The position numbers were made by a program, and so were the translations under genes. Source: Silene latifolia (Eukaryota > Streptophyta > Magnoliopsida > Caryophyllales > Caryophyllaceae). Taken from it: a stretch of DNA of 64,000 nucleotides. Every line of letters begins with the position of its first letter. Positions within the stretch are counted from its first letter, which is position 1. The notes below the pieces were generated by a model that had not been told where the DNA came from, made no database searches, and was given only the letters and a program-made list of their open reading frames with translations. The DNA lies in NCBI RefSeq assembly GCF_048544455.1, contig NC_133537.1:71829634-71893633 (forward strand). The letters run 5' to 3'. Shown piece after piece: positions 9,860-19,923 of this stretch.

Positions 9860-11379
9860 TGGTATGAGGTTTTTAAACTCGTCGTCAAAAGTAACCTAAC
9901 AAAAACAATATTTATAACTTCACAAACTACTCTTAGCAAAGAGGCAAGTAAAGGTCGGATCCCAAGGGATGGGTATTGATGTAGGATTTTCAATTGTAAG
10001 TGGTCGTGTCTTAGGGTGTCACAATTTGGGGTTGAGGTAGGAGATCGACTAAAACTAATCAACATTGAAAATAAATGCAAGGTAAATAAAATGGAGATGT
10101 AAACAATTGATTAAAAGCACTAGGGTGTCATGGGTTCATAGGGGATTCATGGGAGTTGATCATACAAACATATTCTCAAATTATAAGCAAGTAATTATTG
10201 TTATGATGGGATCGAGTTGGTGTATAAGCTTACAATCCCTAGGAAGGTTTGGGTCCCGGAGCCGAATCGGTTAAGATTGTACAACACCTACAAGTCGACT
10301 TAATTCTTCCTATTCAACTATATGCATGGTCTAATGAGGCTCGAGTTGGTGTATAAGCTTACAAGCCTCATTGAAAAGATAGGTGATGGATAAAAAAATG
10401 CAAGGATTCATAGGCTCGCATTTCATCAAACATAACATGTGCATAAGTTGAAATCATAACAAGCAAGCAAATAAATCATGAAAAGATATTAGATTAAGCA
10501 TGAATCATTCCCCAGGTTTGTTTCCCCTAATTCCCCATTAACCTTAGGTAAGGAAACTATTCACTCATTATCGAGTTTAACATGCTAACAAGGTTGTCAA
10601 TCATATTAACAAGGCAAAACATGATGAACAAATGAAAGTGATTAACAATAATTAAAACAAGGGTTAAGAAAATTATACCTATGGAGATTCAAAAATAATA
10701 ATGCAAAGAATAATAGAAGTACTTGATGATTGATGGAAGGTTGTCAATCTCCCAAATAAACCCAAATAATCATCTAATTACCCAAAATAAAATGAAGAAC
10801 AATAGAGAAATTAAGGAAAGATTAAGATATAATTAATATTGATAAATTCTATTACAACTAATTTGAGAGTATTAAGAACTAATTAAGATGGATTAAGGAA
10901 GTATTAAGGATTGATTAAGATTGGATTAAATATTGATGCTAATCTAGGTAGTACAATGGGGTATTTATACTAAAGATTCGGTACATAAATTAGGGTTACT
11001 AAAAGCTTAAATGATTTTTAAGACCCTAAGAAAAGTTGAGGAAATGCTCCTCTCGGAGGAAATGAGCATATCCGTCTTGCTAGTCTCGTGTCAATCTGGT
11101 CGTCCCGTGCATCTTGAGTTGTGGCACGGATGGTACTGTCCTGTGATCCGAGTGGATCACAGATGAGACGCTCGGCTTGAGCTGCTGTGGGACGCTCGTC
11201 CTGGGCACAAGATGCTCGGATCTTGCTGCTCAGAGACGCCCGGATTATGGACAATCCGCTTGGATCCTGGGACAGACAGCTTCTCTTCTTTTTGCTCCTT
11301 AACAATTCGCAAGGATCGTGTTGAGGATGCAAGGATCCTTTCATCATTGCCCAATTTATTTTATTATCTACTTAGGCCT
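9860..11379 (-). repeat. Athila-type LTR (family 1), main part
   Basis: Read on the minus strand, this is the distal 1520 bp of an LTR whose first 225 bp are at 15771-15995. It ends about 9860 (minus ...CATACCA). It has a TATA-like GTATAAATAC on the minus strand at 10961-10970 and, upstream of that, repeated GACGCTCGG-like words (about 11167-11243). A ~150-bp piece near its 3' end reappears in inverse orientation at 44030-44183. The element at 11380 is inserted in it. No LTR of the same family bounds the internal region to the right, whose 5' LTR (41524-43040) differs. Confidence 0.65.
11289..11379. repeat. 91-bp flank, copy 1 (before 5' LTR)
   Basis: This 91-bp host segment directly precedes the 5' LTR of the small element. 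It recurs at 15680-15770, right after that element's truncated 3' LTR, with about four transition differences. Confidence 0.85.
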
Positions 11380-12759
11380 TGATAAGACGGGTTTGGTACG
11401 GTATATAAGTGTCGATTTGGGTGATTATTATTGAAATAAGTGAGTTTCTTAGGGCATAATTATATTAATTCTCGTTGTACAATATTTATTGTGAGTGACA
11501 ATAAAAGAGCCCTCAAGTGTACTAATGCAATGGAAAAGAAAAGACAAGAAATTGTGGAAGCCTACAATTAGCTTTGGACATGAATGACGTAGTCTTTGTC
11601 CCCTTATGGGTCAACAAGTGAAGAAGTCCAAGCATGAATCACATGGGCTGTCCACACTTGGGCAAGCATTGTTGGAAGAAAGAAAGAATTACGGAACAAA
11701 CAAGCGAAGAGATGGAGCGCATGACAGCACTACGGGCGAGTCGCAGGAATATTCACGCGGGTCGCTTGTACGACGGAGAGCTGATGTTTGTTTTGAGCTT
11801 TATTTACGTGTTTCCTAATCTCAACTACATTATTTTTTTAGCATTATTATTATTAGCTATTATTATTAGGTTAGATATACCAAGTATCGATCTCTATTAT
11901 TCATTAAATAAGCATTGTAATTTGGGGAGACTATTAAGAACCCTAATTTATTATTCTAGATCTATTATGAGGAACTAATTCTTCCCTCTCTTGGCTAAAG
12001 ACATTGAAGCACTTATTATTAAATTGTGAGTTTGAAAGTTCTAATCTTTGTCTTGACTATTGTTAATTGCTTCGTTCTCTATCTTATGAATGTTGTCTTA
12101 TGATTTCTAGGTGCGTAACTAGTTGTCTAATTCATCGTTCTATTGTTATTAGAGTTAATTGAATAGGATTTAATTATTACTCTATATTTGTAACAATTAG
12201 GGATTAATACTGAACGGGATTCGTTAATATTGATACTTAGAAGCGATTAACATATATCTATAGTACAACTGGATTGTATGTGCTATTTATCCCTTGTCGA
12301 ATTATCTATTCATATTGCTGCTGTTAGATTAAACCTTGAACTGGATTGTTAAGGTTGTTTAATAGATAGGGCGAGTTAAGAACGGGATACGTTTTAATTA
12401 GCTAATCTTAAGGAGAATTGGAATATCATCATTCACGATAAGGTAGTCAAGATAATTAATTAGAACCGTCTTGCAATGATCAATTGGTATTAAGTTGCGG
12501 ATTTGTGCTTGACCCAAGACCTTTAAATCTATGAATTTGCTCATCTTTATTATTTGCTTAGTATTACTTTTCTAGTTAATTAAGCAATTCAAATCCCCCC
12601 TAAACTGGTTACTTTACTCTCTACTCTTAGACAAGTTAATTAATTTAGTCCTTCCTTGTGGGTTCGACCCTTACTTTCGCTATATTACTGTTTTAGTAGC
12701 TTAGTAAGTAAGTGATTATAAATTTACATTTGATAGGCATACGATATTTCAGCCCGTCA
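11380..12759 (+). repeat. 5' LTR of small gag-only element
   Basis: Starts TGATAAGACGGG and ends ...CCCGTCA, followed two bases later by the PBS. The first ~450 bp recur at 15227 with few differences. A TATATAAG string lies at about 11402. GCGAGTCGC (11736) and GCGGGTCGC (11757) lie 21 bp apart. Confidence 0.85.
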
Positions 12760-12763
12760 AATT

Positions 12764-12781
12764 TGGCGCCTTTGCTGGGGA
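12764..12781 (+). other. Primer binding site, tRNA-Asp type
   Basis: TGGCGCCTTTGCTGGGGA follows the 5' LTR after a short spacer. It resembles the TGGCGCCGTTGCCGGGGA site of Athila elements, where a tRNA 3' end primes minus-strand DNA. Confidence 0.8.
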
Positions 12782-12859
12782 AGACAATAGTTAATTTTTG
12801 TGTTTGTAGTGTAGAGTGTCTTACTTAGTTAATTAATTTCGTCTTAGTTTACTTGATAG

Positions 12860-13816
12860 ATGGCTACAAAATATTTCCCCCAATATGAGCATGAACTATT
12901 TTATAAATATTTCAATAAGCTCCATGAATATGTTATAAGATGTCGTCATCCTTATCAAAGATGGGAGCTTTGTCATGTAATTTATAATGGTCTAAATAAG
13001 GAGACTCTTGGGCATGTAGATTCTTTAAGTGGTGGAAAATTCATTAATGGGTTGAGCTATGAGGAGAAGTGGGAACTTTTTCAATATTTGGCTCATGACA
13101 CTGAAGAATGGGAGCGATACAATTCATTTCCTATACAACCCGATCCCCTCTATTATGGTGCTTTGAATTATCATGATAACTCACCTATGTCTACTGAAGA
13201 CATGATACGTGCTTTAATGGCTGATGTGAATTCTTCTTGTGCTAATGTTACACCTTTTCCATGTGAGACTAACCTAGTTAGTCAAGATTTAGAGGATTGT
13301 GTTGAACAAATGACTAACTACTTTGATATGCCTCTGAAACAAGAAGAGCTTGATTCTTATTATATTAAGTGGCAAATTGAGCATGTTGATAAGTTTCATG
13401 ACCCCCTTCCCCTTGAACCTGAAGTGAAGCACTCTTATAAAGAGTGTGATGTTGACAGTGATGATGATGGTTTTTGGGATGATGAGGAGGATGAATATGG
13501 TGTGATACATTCTTCACCCCCTTCCCCTGTTTCTATGCTTGTTGACTCATCTTGCACTAATATTGAGATGACACATGTTGATAATTCATTGGTGCAAAGT
13601 GATTTGAGTAATGTTTCGATCGTTGATGAGTTTTCAAATGTGATTGTTGAGCATAAGAAAGAGGGGGTGTTTGTGTCATGTGATGACACCATAGTGAGCA
13701 GGATGAAAGAAGAGGAGATACTTGTTTTTAATAATATGAAAGATGACCTTCCTACACTAGTTGAATTCATTAGCATGGAGTTTGATAAAAAGGTGGGGAA
13801 GGAGAGGACAAGGTAG
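12860..13816 (+). CDS. Gag-derived protein of the small Athila derivative (318 aa)
   Basis: An uninterrupted ORF starts at ATG 12860, about 80 bp after the PBS. Residues about 10-95 resemble the C-terminal half of the retrotransposon Gag domain of Athila elements (an aromatic-rich helix, 'YNGLNKET', then a Gly-rich turn and 'YEEKWELFQYLA'). The rest is strongly acidic, with an Asp/Glu run near residues 198-214. No zinc knuckle, protease or other pol domain is present. The protein could co-assemble with a complete Gag from a relative, which is inference. The frame has stayed open while everything downstream is non-coding. It could also be a chance survivor in a young element. Confidence 0.7.
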   Translation: MATKYFPQYEHELFYKYFNKLHEYVIRCRHPYQRWELCHVIYNGLNKETLGHVDSLSGGKFINGLSYEEKWELFQYLAHDTEEWERYNSFPIQPDPLYYGALNYHDNSPMSTEDMIRALMADVNSSCANVTPFPCETNLVSQDLEDCVEQMTNYFDMPLKQEELDSYYIKWQIEHVDKFHDPLPLEPEVKHSYKECDVDSDDDGFWDDEEDEYGVIHSSPPSPVSMLVDSSCTNIEMTHVDNSLVQSDLSNVSIVDEFSNVIVEHKKEGVFVSCDDTIVSRMKEEEILVFNNMKDDLPTLVEFISMEFDKKVGKERTR

Positions 13817-14701
13817 TTGATGAGTCTTATATTCACAAGAAGGAATCACCCATTCCACCTTTTGAGACTCAATCTGTGTTAGTCCCTCAAAATTTTTATA
13901 TTATCCTCATTCCTTACTTGAGTATCCCTATATCAACCTCATCATATAAGGAGCCATATCGTGACATGGTAGCTAATTTTGAGAAATATAGAGGTAAAGA
14001 AAAGTATTTGTATGTTTATACCTCTTTTGTACATGTATGGCTTCGACTGCTCTTAAACTATTATTGTCACTTCTCGTTTTTGTGGGCTAACATGTTTGAT
14101 AGGTTACTAAGGGCATTAAATTGTTCTGAACGTGACTTGACATTTCACTCATTCTCCATGGTTAATTGGTGAGTTACGGTAAGCTTTCTATCTCAGCTTA
14201 AGTCGTGTGGTTTTACCATTACGCGAGATGTCGAGTCAACGACGTTAAATAAAAGCGCTCCCGGGAGGCAACCCGTAAATTGTTATTTTTGAAAAAAAAA
14301 AATCTGAAAAAAAAAACGAAAATACAAAAAAAAAAAAAGAAAAAAAAAGAGGGAAAAAAAGACCGGACAATACCTCAAGATTCATTGCATATTTATGGTA
14401 TTGGCGTCATAAGAAGGGCGACAAAGAAGGATGGTTGGGTAGGTTAGTGAGTAAGGTGAGGTGTAATCGCGGTGTGATGTTGTGGGCACCTTCTTATTGC
14501 GATTGGGTGTAGTTGTGATTTTGTTGGCCTTGTTGTTCTTGTGCTTTATGGTGGATGCTCATGACCAAGTGTGGGGAGGAGGTGTGGTGAGCGGTTGACA
14601 TGTTTATGTGGTTTGCTAAAGGATGGTTGTACTAGTGAAGTCCCATGACGCTCCCTTTAATAAGGTGGGTTTTCTCCTTTCCTTTTTATTGTGTCCTATG
14701 C

Positions 14702-14719
14702 AACATTGAGGACAATGTT
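14702..14719 (+). other. Hairpin AACATTG-AGGA-CAATGTT
   Basis: Perfect 7-bp stem, loop AGGA, followed about 15 bases later by the purine string GGGAGGAG. It matches the hairpins at 3035-3054 and 17344-17359 in size and placement. Confidence 0.65.
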
Positions 14720-14860
14720 TAATTCAAGTGTAGGGAGGAGAATCGTTCCGATTGTAATTCATTGTACTTGTGTGGTGTGCTTTATTTCAGTTATTTCCAT
14801 TCCCAAAAAAAAAATGAAAAAAAGAAAGAAGAAAAAAGAAAGAAAAAGAATGAATCCAGG

Positions 14861-15038
14861 CTAGGTGAAAACCCGAAAGGGCGCCTAGGCAAGATTGGGA
14901 TGTGGCCGAGGACGGAGTGAAGACCTGAAAGGGCGCTCCGGGTAAAATGAAGGATCGAGTTGCGTGCCACTGAGAGTAGATGCGAGATGAAAAAAAATGA
15001 TAAGCTAGAGTGAAAATCCGCAAGGGCGGGCGCTCTAG
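14861..15038 (+). other. Three tandem stem-loops with GNRA tetraloops
   Basis: Units at 14861-14888, 14913-14940 and 15005-15038 share one fold: outer stem (CTAGG/CCTAG, CGGAG/CTCCG, CTAGAG/CTCTAG), a six-base left internal loop TGAARA, and a 3-bp inner stem closed by GAAA, GAAA or GCAA. The outer stems differ in sequence but pair perfectly in each unit. Each is followed by a GGYAARA-like tail. This points to a conserved RNA structure in the transcript; the role (packaging, dimerisation, transport) is unknown. Confidence 0.75.
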
Positions 15039-15226
15039 GCAAAATGAGAGATCTAGGCAAAAATAAAAAGTTGATGTCCCTTTACAATATTGGAGCCTCA
15101 TCTTTACAAGTTTCATTGTAAGTCTTATTGATTTTCTTACACTTCTGTGGATCGGTGTTGCTATGAGCTACTAAGGAGTTCTTTGAGTTTACTCGAGGAC
15201 GAGTAAAGATCTAAGTATGGGGAAGT

Positions 15227-15684
15227 TGATAAGACAGGTTTAGTACGATATATAAGTGTCGATTTGGGTGATTATTATTGAAATAAGTGAGTTTCTTAGG
15301 GCATAATTGTATTAATTCTCATTGTACAATATTTATTGTGAGTGAGAATAAAAGAGCCCTCAAGTGTACTAATGCAATGGAAAAGAAAAGACAAGAGATT
15401 GTGGAAGCCTACAATTAGCTTTGGACATGAATGACGTAGTCTTTGTGCCCTTATGGGTCAACAAGTGAAGAAGTACAAGCATGAATCACATGGGCTGTCC
15501 ACACTTGGGCAAGCATTGTTGGAAGAAAGAAACAATTACGGAACAAACAAGCGAAGAGATGGAGCGTATGGCAGCACTACGGGCGAGTCGCAGGAATATG
15601 CACGCGGGTCGCTTGTACGACGGAGGGCTGATGTTTGTTTTGAGCTTTATTTACGTGTTTCCTAATCTCAACTACATTATTTTT
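15227..15684 (+). repeat. Truncated 3' LTR of small gag-only element
   Basis: It matches the 5' LTR from its first base to a run of T at 15680-15684, where homology stops about 458 bp in. The sequence then switches to the 91-bp flank that lies before the 5' LTR. The T run is shared by LTR and flank, so the exact joint is ambiguous by about five bases. Confidence 0.85.
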
Positions 15685-15770
15685 GCTCCTTAACAATCCG
15701 CAAGGATCGTGTTGAGGATGCAAGGATCCTTTCATCATTGCTCAATTCACTTTATTATCTACTTAGGCCT
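15680..15770. repeat. 91-bp flank, copy 2 (after truncated 3' LTR)
   Basis: Same sequence as 11289-11379 with about four C/T differences, then it runs without a break into the host LTR (15771 on). It therefore represents an empty target site. Confidence 0.85.
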
Positions 15771-15995
15771 CCTAGTAATGTCTTCTCTTTGATGCTTGGT
15801 CATTAGATGCGATCAATTTAGCTCCATTTCGCCATGTAAATGCAAGGTTAGCACTCCTTTCCTACTAAGGGGACAAAACCTCAAAGAATATGCCAAATGG
15901 GAAACTAAAGATAGTAAATGACCCAATTATGCAGTATAAAGCATGGGAACGAGGTTAATTCGGGGACTAAATGTGCTCAAATATGAGTCACATCA
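15771..15995 (-). repeat. Athila-type LTR (family 1), U3 start
   Basis: On the minus strand the LTR begins TGATGTGACTCAT at 15995, directly after a polypurine tract at 15996-16014 (minus GGTTTGGTTTGGGGATGTT). The remainder of this LTR is at 9860-11379; the small gag-only element and the duplicated flank lie between. Confidence 0.7.
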
Positions 15996-16014
15996 AACAT
16001 CCCCAAACCAAACC

Positions 16015-17538
16015 TTTGCTCGTCCCGAGTAAAGAGGTGATAAAAACTAGGATCCTTATTTAAACTAACCTACTAATATAGCCGATGTGAATTAGCGGGT
16101 CTCACTCCGCCCCTTCAACTCACAATAAGACAACCATGAGGTAGGATGCCTTCTTGGAAGGCAAGGTGGGGCTTGCCAAAATGGCGATACATCCAAGCAT
16201 TAAGCACATAAAAACAAGAAATGGATGCATCTACAAAAATGAATAGCCACTTTCCTCACCTAAGTGGCGGAAATTATCTACAAGGGAAGCAATCTAAGGG
16301 TACACACTCAATTATAAATACGGTTTCTTCAAGCTACTAAGCCTAAGAGGATACCAATAAATCACCTCCAAGTTGTATCAAGCTAGGGTACCTTTGTCCT
16401 CAATCGTTAAATGCTTTCGTCAAGAGTAAACTCCTTATGGCGTTAGAAACACTGGAGGATCGCGGAATTCCCCTTCTTTCCTAGACAAGAAGAAGGGTCG
16501 TCCCCTCTCTACCATGCATAAAAGTGGATTCGATGGATAAAAGGGATCATTTATATTTTGAGTTTCAATTGAGAGTTTGCTTTTGTTGTTGTTATTCCCC
16601 CTAATTTGTGGCATTTGACATTTTTGCAAAAGATTTCTTTTTGCCGTTTCTTTGATGTTTGGCTTTTCAATGCTTGACAATTTTCAACTTTTTGCATTTT
16701 CTTTTGAATATTTTCAAAGTCACCCCAATTAGTAACGAGGGTGCCTTATATTTGAAGCTTAGGATTTCATATTTTTGTACTCCTCTTTTCTTTTGATGCA
16801 AATTGCAAACGTTTTCATTTCATTTCATTGCTTGAACTCAAATTTTGAACAATTTTTCGTACTCATTCCCTTTTGCTGATAAAATGTGGTAGAATATGGA
16901 AGATGGTTGCATGGTTTCAAGGGTCACCTTGAAATAAACGGTAGTCAAGGAGTTATCACACCACAAGGTACTCTTGACTAGGCCTTAATCCATAGGTCAA
17001 AGGATACTAGCATGACACATTCTAGGGTGTTTTACAAGCATCCTAGTGAGAAAAGTCTCAAGAAGAAAAAGTATCTGCAAGGGCCTTATACACACTTGTC
17101 AAGCTTCCCAAATAGATTTTTTCACAAAATTTTCCTAAATGCAACTACATGCCATGATGCAACTAGCATATATACAACCTAACGCATATGCTTCTACCAA
17201 CTAGTATGCCATATAAGCTAAATACAATCCTATAATCATATTGTTTCAAAAAGCACAAAATTTCTCTCAAAAATTTTCAAATCTTCTACACTACATGCAA
17301 TCTACACTATATGCAAATGCAATCTCCTCCCAAGCTAAACATAACATTGTCCTCAATGTGCCAACAATTCAAATTATCCAACTAAACCATAAAAATGGCT
17401 CAAAGCACAAAACAAGAAGGACTAGAGGTCATATTTAATGGATTGCAAGACCTAAACTAAAATGCAAAGCAAAAAAAACTTACTCGACTTGCTAGCCTCC
17501 CCCCAAGCTAGCATGAATTCGGGGGATTTCTTCATCAT
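16015..17538 (-). other. Non-coding region between env-like ORF and polypurine tract
   Basis: No credible ORF. It contains the hairpin at 17344-17359 and low-complexity AT-rich DNA. The sequence does not resemble the like-placed region at 43041-44029, so it may come from another Athila family. Confidence 0.5.
17344..17359 (-). other. Hairpin ACATTG-AGGA-CAATGT
   Basis: Minus-strand perfect 6-bp stem with loop AGGA, followed by a purine string (GGGAGGAG). Equivalent hairpins occur at 3035-3054 and 14702-14719. Confidence 0.6.
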
Positions 17539-19156
17539 TCAACTAAGAAAAGGGAAAAAGTTGAACCCCTTCCTCCCTTTCTTCTTCTTACCACTTCCAC
17601 TTGCTTCACCTTGTTGGCCACTCCCACTAGAATCATCCTCTTGAAGAGGAGTGACATACTCACCAATATTTTGGCCACTACCAAGACCATCACCATAGCT
17701 ACTATAACCACCATACCCTCCATAGCCACCATATCCTCCATGTAATGCCTCAACTCCATAATCCGAACCACAAAAATCCGGACCGGGAGTATATGTAGTA
17801 AAAGTACCTGCATCATTGTTAAGAGGGGTAGGAGGAGGAGGAAATCCACCCGGGGGATAAGTATAAAATGAAGGGTGTGGCCCCTCGGGTTGGATTACTC
17901 CTTGTCAAGCAAAATGATCATAAATTGGATGCAATGCAAGTCTTTGGTCATCACGAATTGTATTAACACTTAAGTTCAATTCTCGCATCATATCCATCAT
18001 TTCCATACTAGAAGGTGAATGAATACTAGAGGTGGAATAGCGTGCTTGAGAGGGTTGACCTCCCTCACGCCGCTCAACGGTGGTACATGGCTCACCTCTT
18101 TGGTCCAAATGGTAAGTAGGTCTAGTAAAAGGGGCACTCCCATGATAAGGCTTAGTGTGGACTAAAGCCTTAATTTAATTCTTTTCTTCGGGTAGACGAA
18201 TGGAGTCTTGCCTACCTATCTTCCAAACCATGTTAGGGTGAGCATCCCTAAACCAATTGTAACAAAGAAAATACTCATAATCTAGCCCAACCCCTTTTTC
18301 CCTAGACACAAGCAATGGTCTCAAGTTGGTGTTTTCATGGTTGAACCTACACAAGTGGTGAGCAATCTTTGTAACCAACCCTCCTAAGACAATGCAACTA
18401 TTCTTGGGGTTACATTGTTTGGTCAAGTGGACCACAAAGTGGTAGGGGATATTGGTTCCCCATGTATCATCACCATTAACATTCAAGAATGCACCCAAAA
18501 TCTCTACCTCAATTTTCCTCACCGAGTGAGGCTCATTTCTCCCAAAAAGGTCCATCCCATAAACCTTTGCCAAATCCGAATGTCGGGATAGTGTATATAT
18601 TGGTGAGGGAAATGGTCCCAACTTTGAAAGGGAAAGTGAGAAATGGCATTCCATGTCAAAACGGGGTTATAAGACTCGGGTGATTCGGTAGGTAAGTCTC
18701 TATGGGGCAATTGGAAGATATAGTGAAGTCCGCTAGGTCCATTCTATGGTCATCATTAAACAATCGGAAGGTCACAAAAAGCACAAAACTGGGCTTTCTA
18801 GACCTATGAAACTCAAAAGAGCTCAAGAACTCCAGTGTGAGTTCGAGAAAGGTCTTATAATCCATTGTATAACAATGCTTCATACCAAGATTTTAAAAGA
18901 AAGCTTTAACATTCTTTTCAATTCCAATGTTGTTTAAAGAAGCTTGGTTGATAAATTTAGTTGGTTTTATACCTTTGCTCTTTAGGATGATCCAATTGTC
19001 ATATTGCTTTTGACAATTAAAGATTACTCCGGGAAAATCCGGATCTTGCCACTCCGGGACCACTTCCATTTGCACATCCTCCGCAGCCTGGGAGGATTCC
19101 GCATCATTCCTTCTCCTCTTAGAAGCACCTTGGGTAGGAGGTCTTCTTGGTGCCAT
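17539..19156 (-). pseudogene. Athila env-like / ORF-1 protein, frameshifted
   Basis: It starts at ATG 19156 with a basic N-terminus (Met-Ala-Pro-Arg-Arg-Pro, then Lys-Arg-Arg-Arg). The frame moves at about 18890 and 18655. The middle part has the 'LELTLEFLSSF' and 'FVTFRLFNDD' segments of the Arabidopsis ATHILA ORF-1 family (the third, env-like ORF of Athila). A further segment (18654-18175) is a globular region of about 160 aa. The C-terminus (17850-17539) is rich in Pro, Gly and Tyr with four Gly-Gly-Tyr repeats, ends in a Lys-rich patch and stops at 17539-17541. I see no clear signal peptide or membrane segment. The position behind integrase fits the family. The function of these proteins is unsettled. 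Confidence 0.75.
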
Positions 19157-19923
19157 TTTTCTGAAATTTAAGACAAAAATTCATCTTAAGGCAAACCAAA
19201 ATTTATCCAAATAGACATAATAGAACGAATTATTGAACTAATTCATACTATAAATATGAATAAAGCATTCTACAATCAATTTCTAGTACAAATAAGCACA
19301 AAATCAAATTCCCCGAAATTGAGTTAGGGTTTGCAAAACTTGATTAAATTGATTGAAATGGATGAAATTAAAGAGGAAAGGAAGAGAAACTTACTTGTGG
19401 ATGTTAATGGTTGATTGATTATTGCAAAATGATGAAGAACAAGATGTTTCCTAGTGATTATAGTTGAAGAAATGAAGAAAATAATGGAGAAAGAGGAAGA
19501 AAAGGTACCGTCGGGTTATAGGAGATGATAGAATGTTGTGTTTCTTTTTTTTCTAACTTACCCGTGCTTCACATAAAGCCGCCCGAGTAGAAAACCACGT
19601 CCCCGGTCGGGATTGCCAGCCCCGATCGGGGTTGACCAGTTCTACGCTTTTTGACTTGCTTCCTTGTTTAATCTAATTCCGTCCCATTATTCGAAAACTA
19701 CCACCCCGAACGGGGTTCTTGCATGGGGAAGCGTGTCATATTCTCCTTTATTCATTTTCACCTATAAATCACAAAAAGAAACATCGTCAAGTCGATTATT
19801 TTATTACTAATCTACGAAAAACAATAAATGACGGAAAAAAAAATAAAAGCAATTAAAAAGCTTGGGTTGCCTCCCAAGAAGCGTTGGTTTAACGTCCCGC
19901 ACGACGTAAAAGCTTGAGTCGGT
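19157..19923 (-). other. Spacer between integrase and env-like ORF
   Basis: Non-coding. Minus-strand GGGAGGCAACCC near 19868 is an Athila landmark. CCCCGGTCGGGA (19601), CCCCGATCGGGG (19620) and CCCCGAACGGGG (19704) form a small palindrome cluster, the first two 19 bp apart; the same word occurs twice in LTR 41524-43040. Confidence 0.6.

Larger units (their letters stand above)
13817..15226 (+). other. Non-coding 3' region of the small Athila derivative
   Basis: Apart from a short ORF (13876-14172) without a recognised domain, no coding signal is seen. It holds two A-rich tracts (about 14290-14355 and 14806-14850), the hairpin at 14702-14719, three related stem-loops at 14861-15038 and the polypurine tract AAGTATGGGGAAGT before 15227. 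Confidence 0.65.
11380..15684 (+). mobile_element. Small gag-only Athila-derived element, 3' LTR truncated
   Basis: A 5' LTR (11380-12759), tRNA-Asp-type PBS, one gag-derived ORF, a structured non-coding 3' region, a polypurine tract (about 15217-15226) and the first 458 bp of a 3' LTR (15227-15684) follow in order. The internal region is only about 2.5 kb and lacks protease, RT, RNase H and integrase, so the element would depend on enzymes in trans. It is inserted in the family-1 Athila LTR. The motif GGGAGGCAACCC near 14265 is also seen in Athila elements behind pol (compare about 19870 on the minus strand). Confidence 0.85.
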
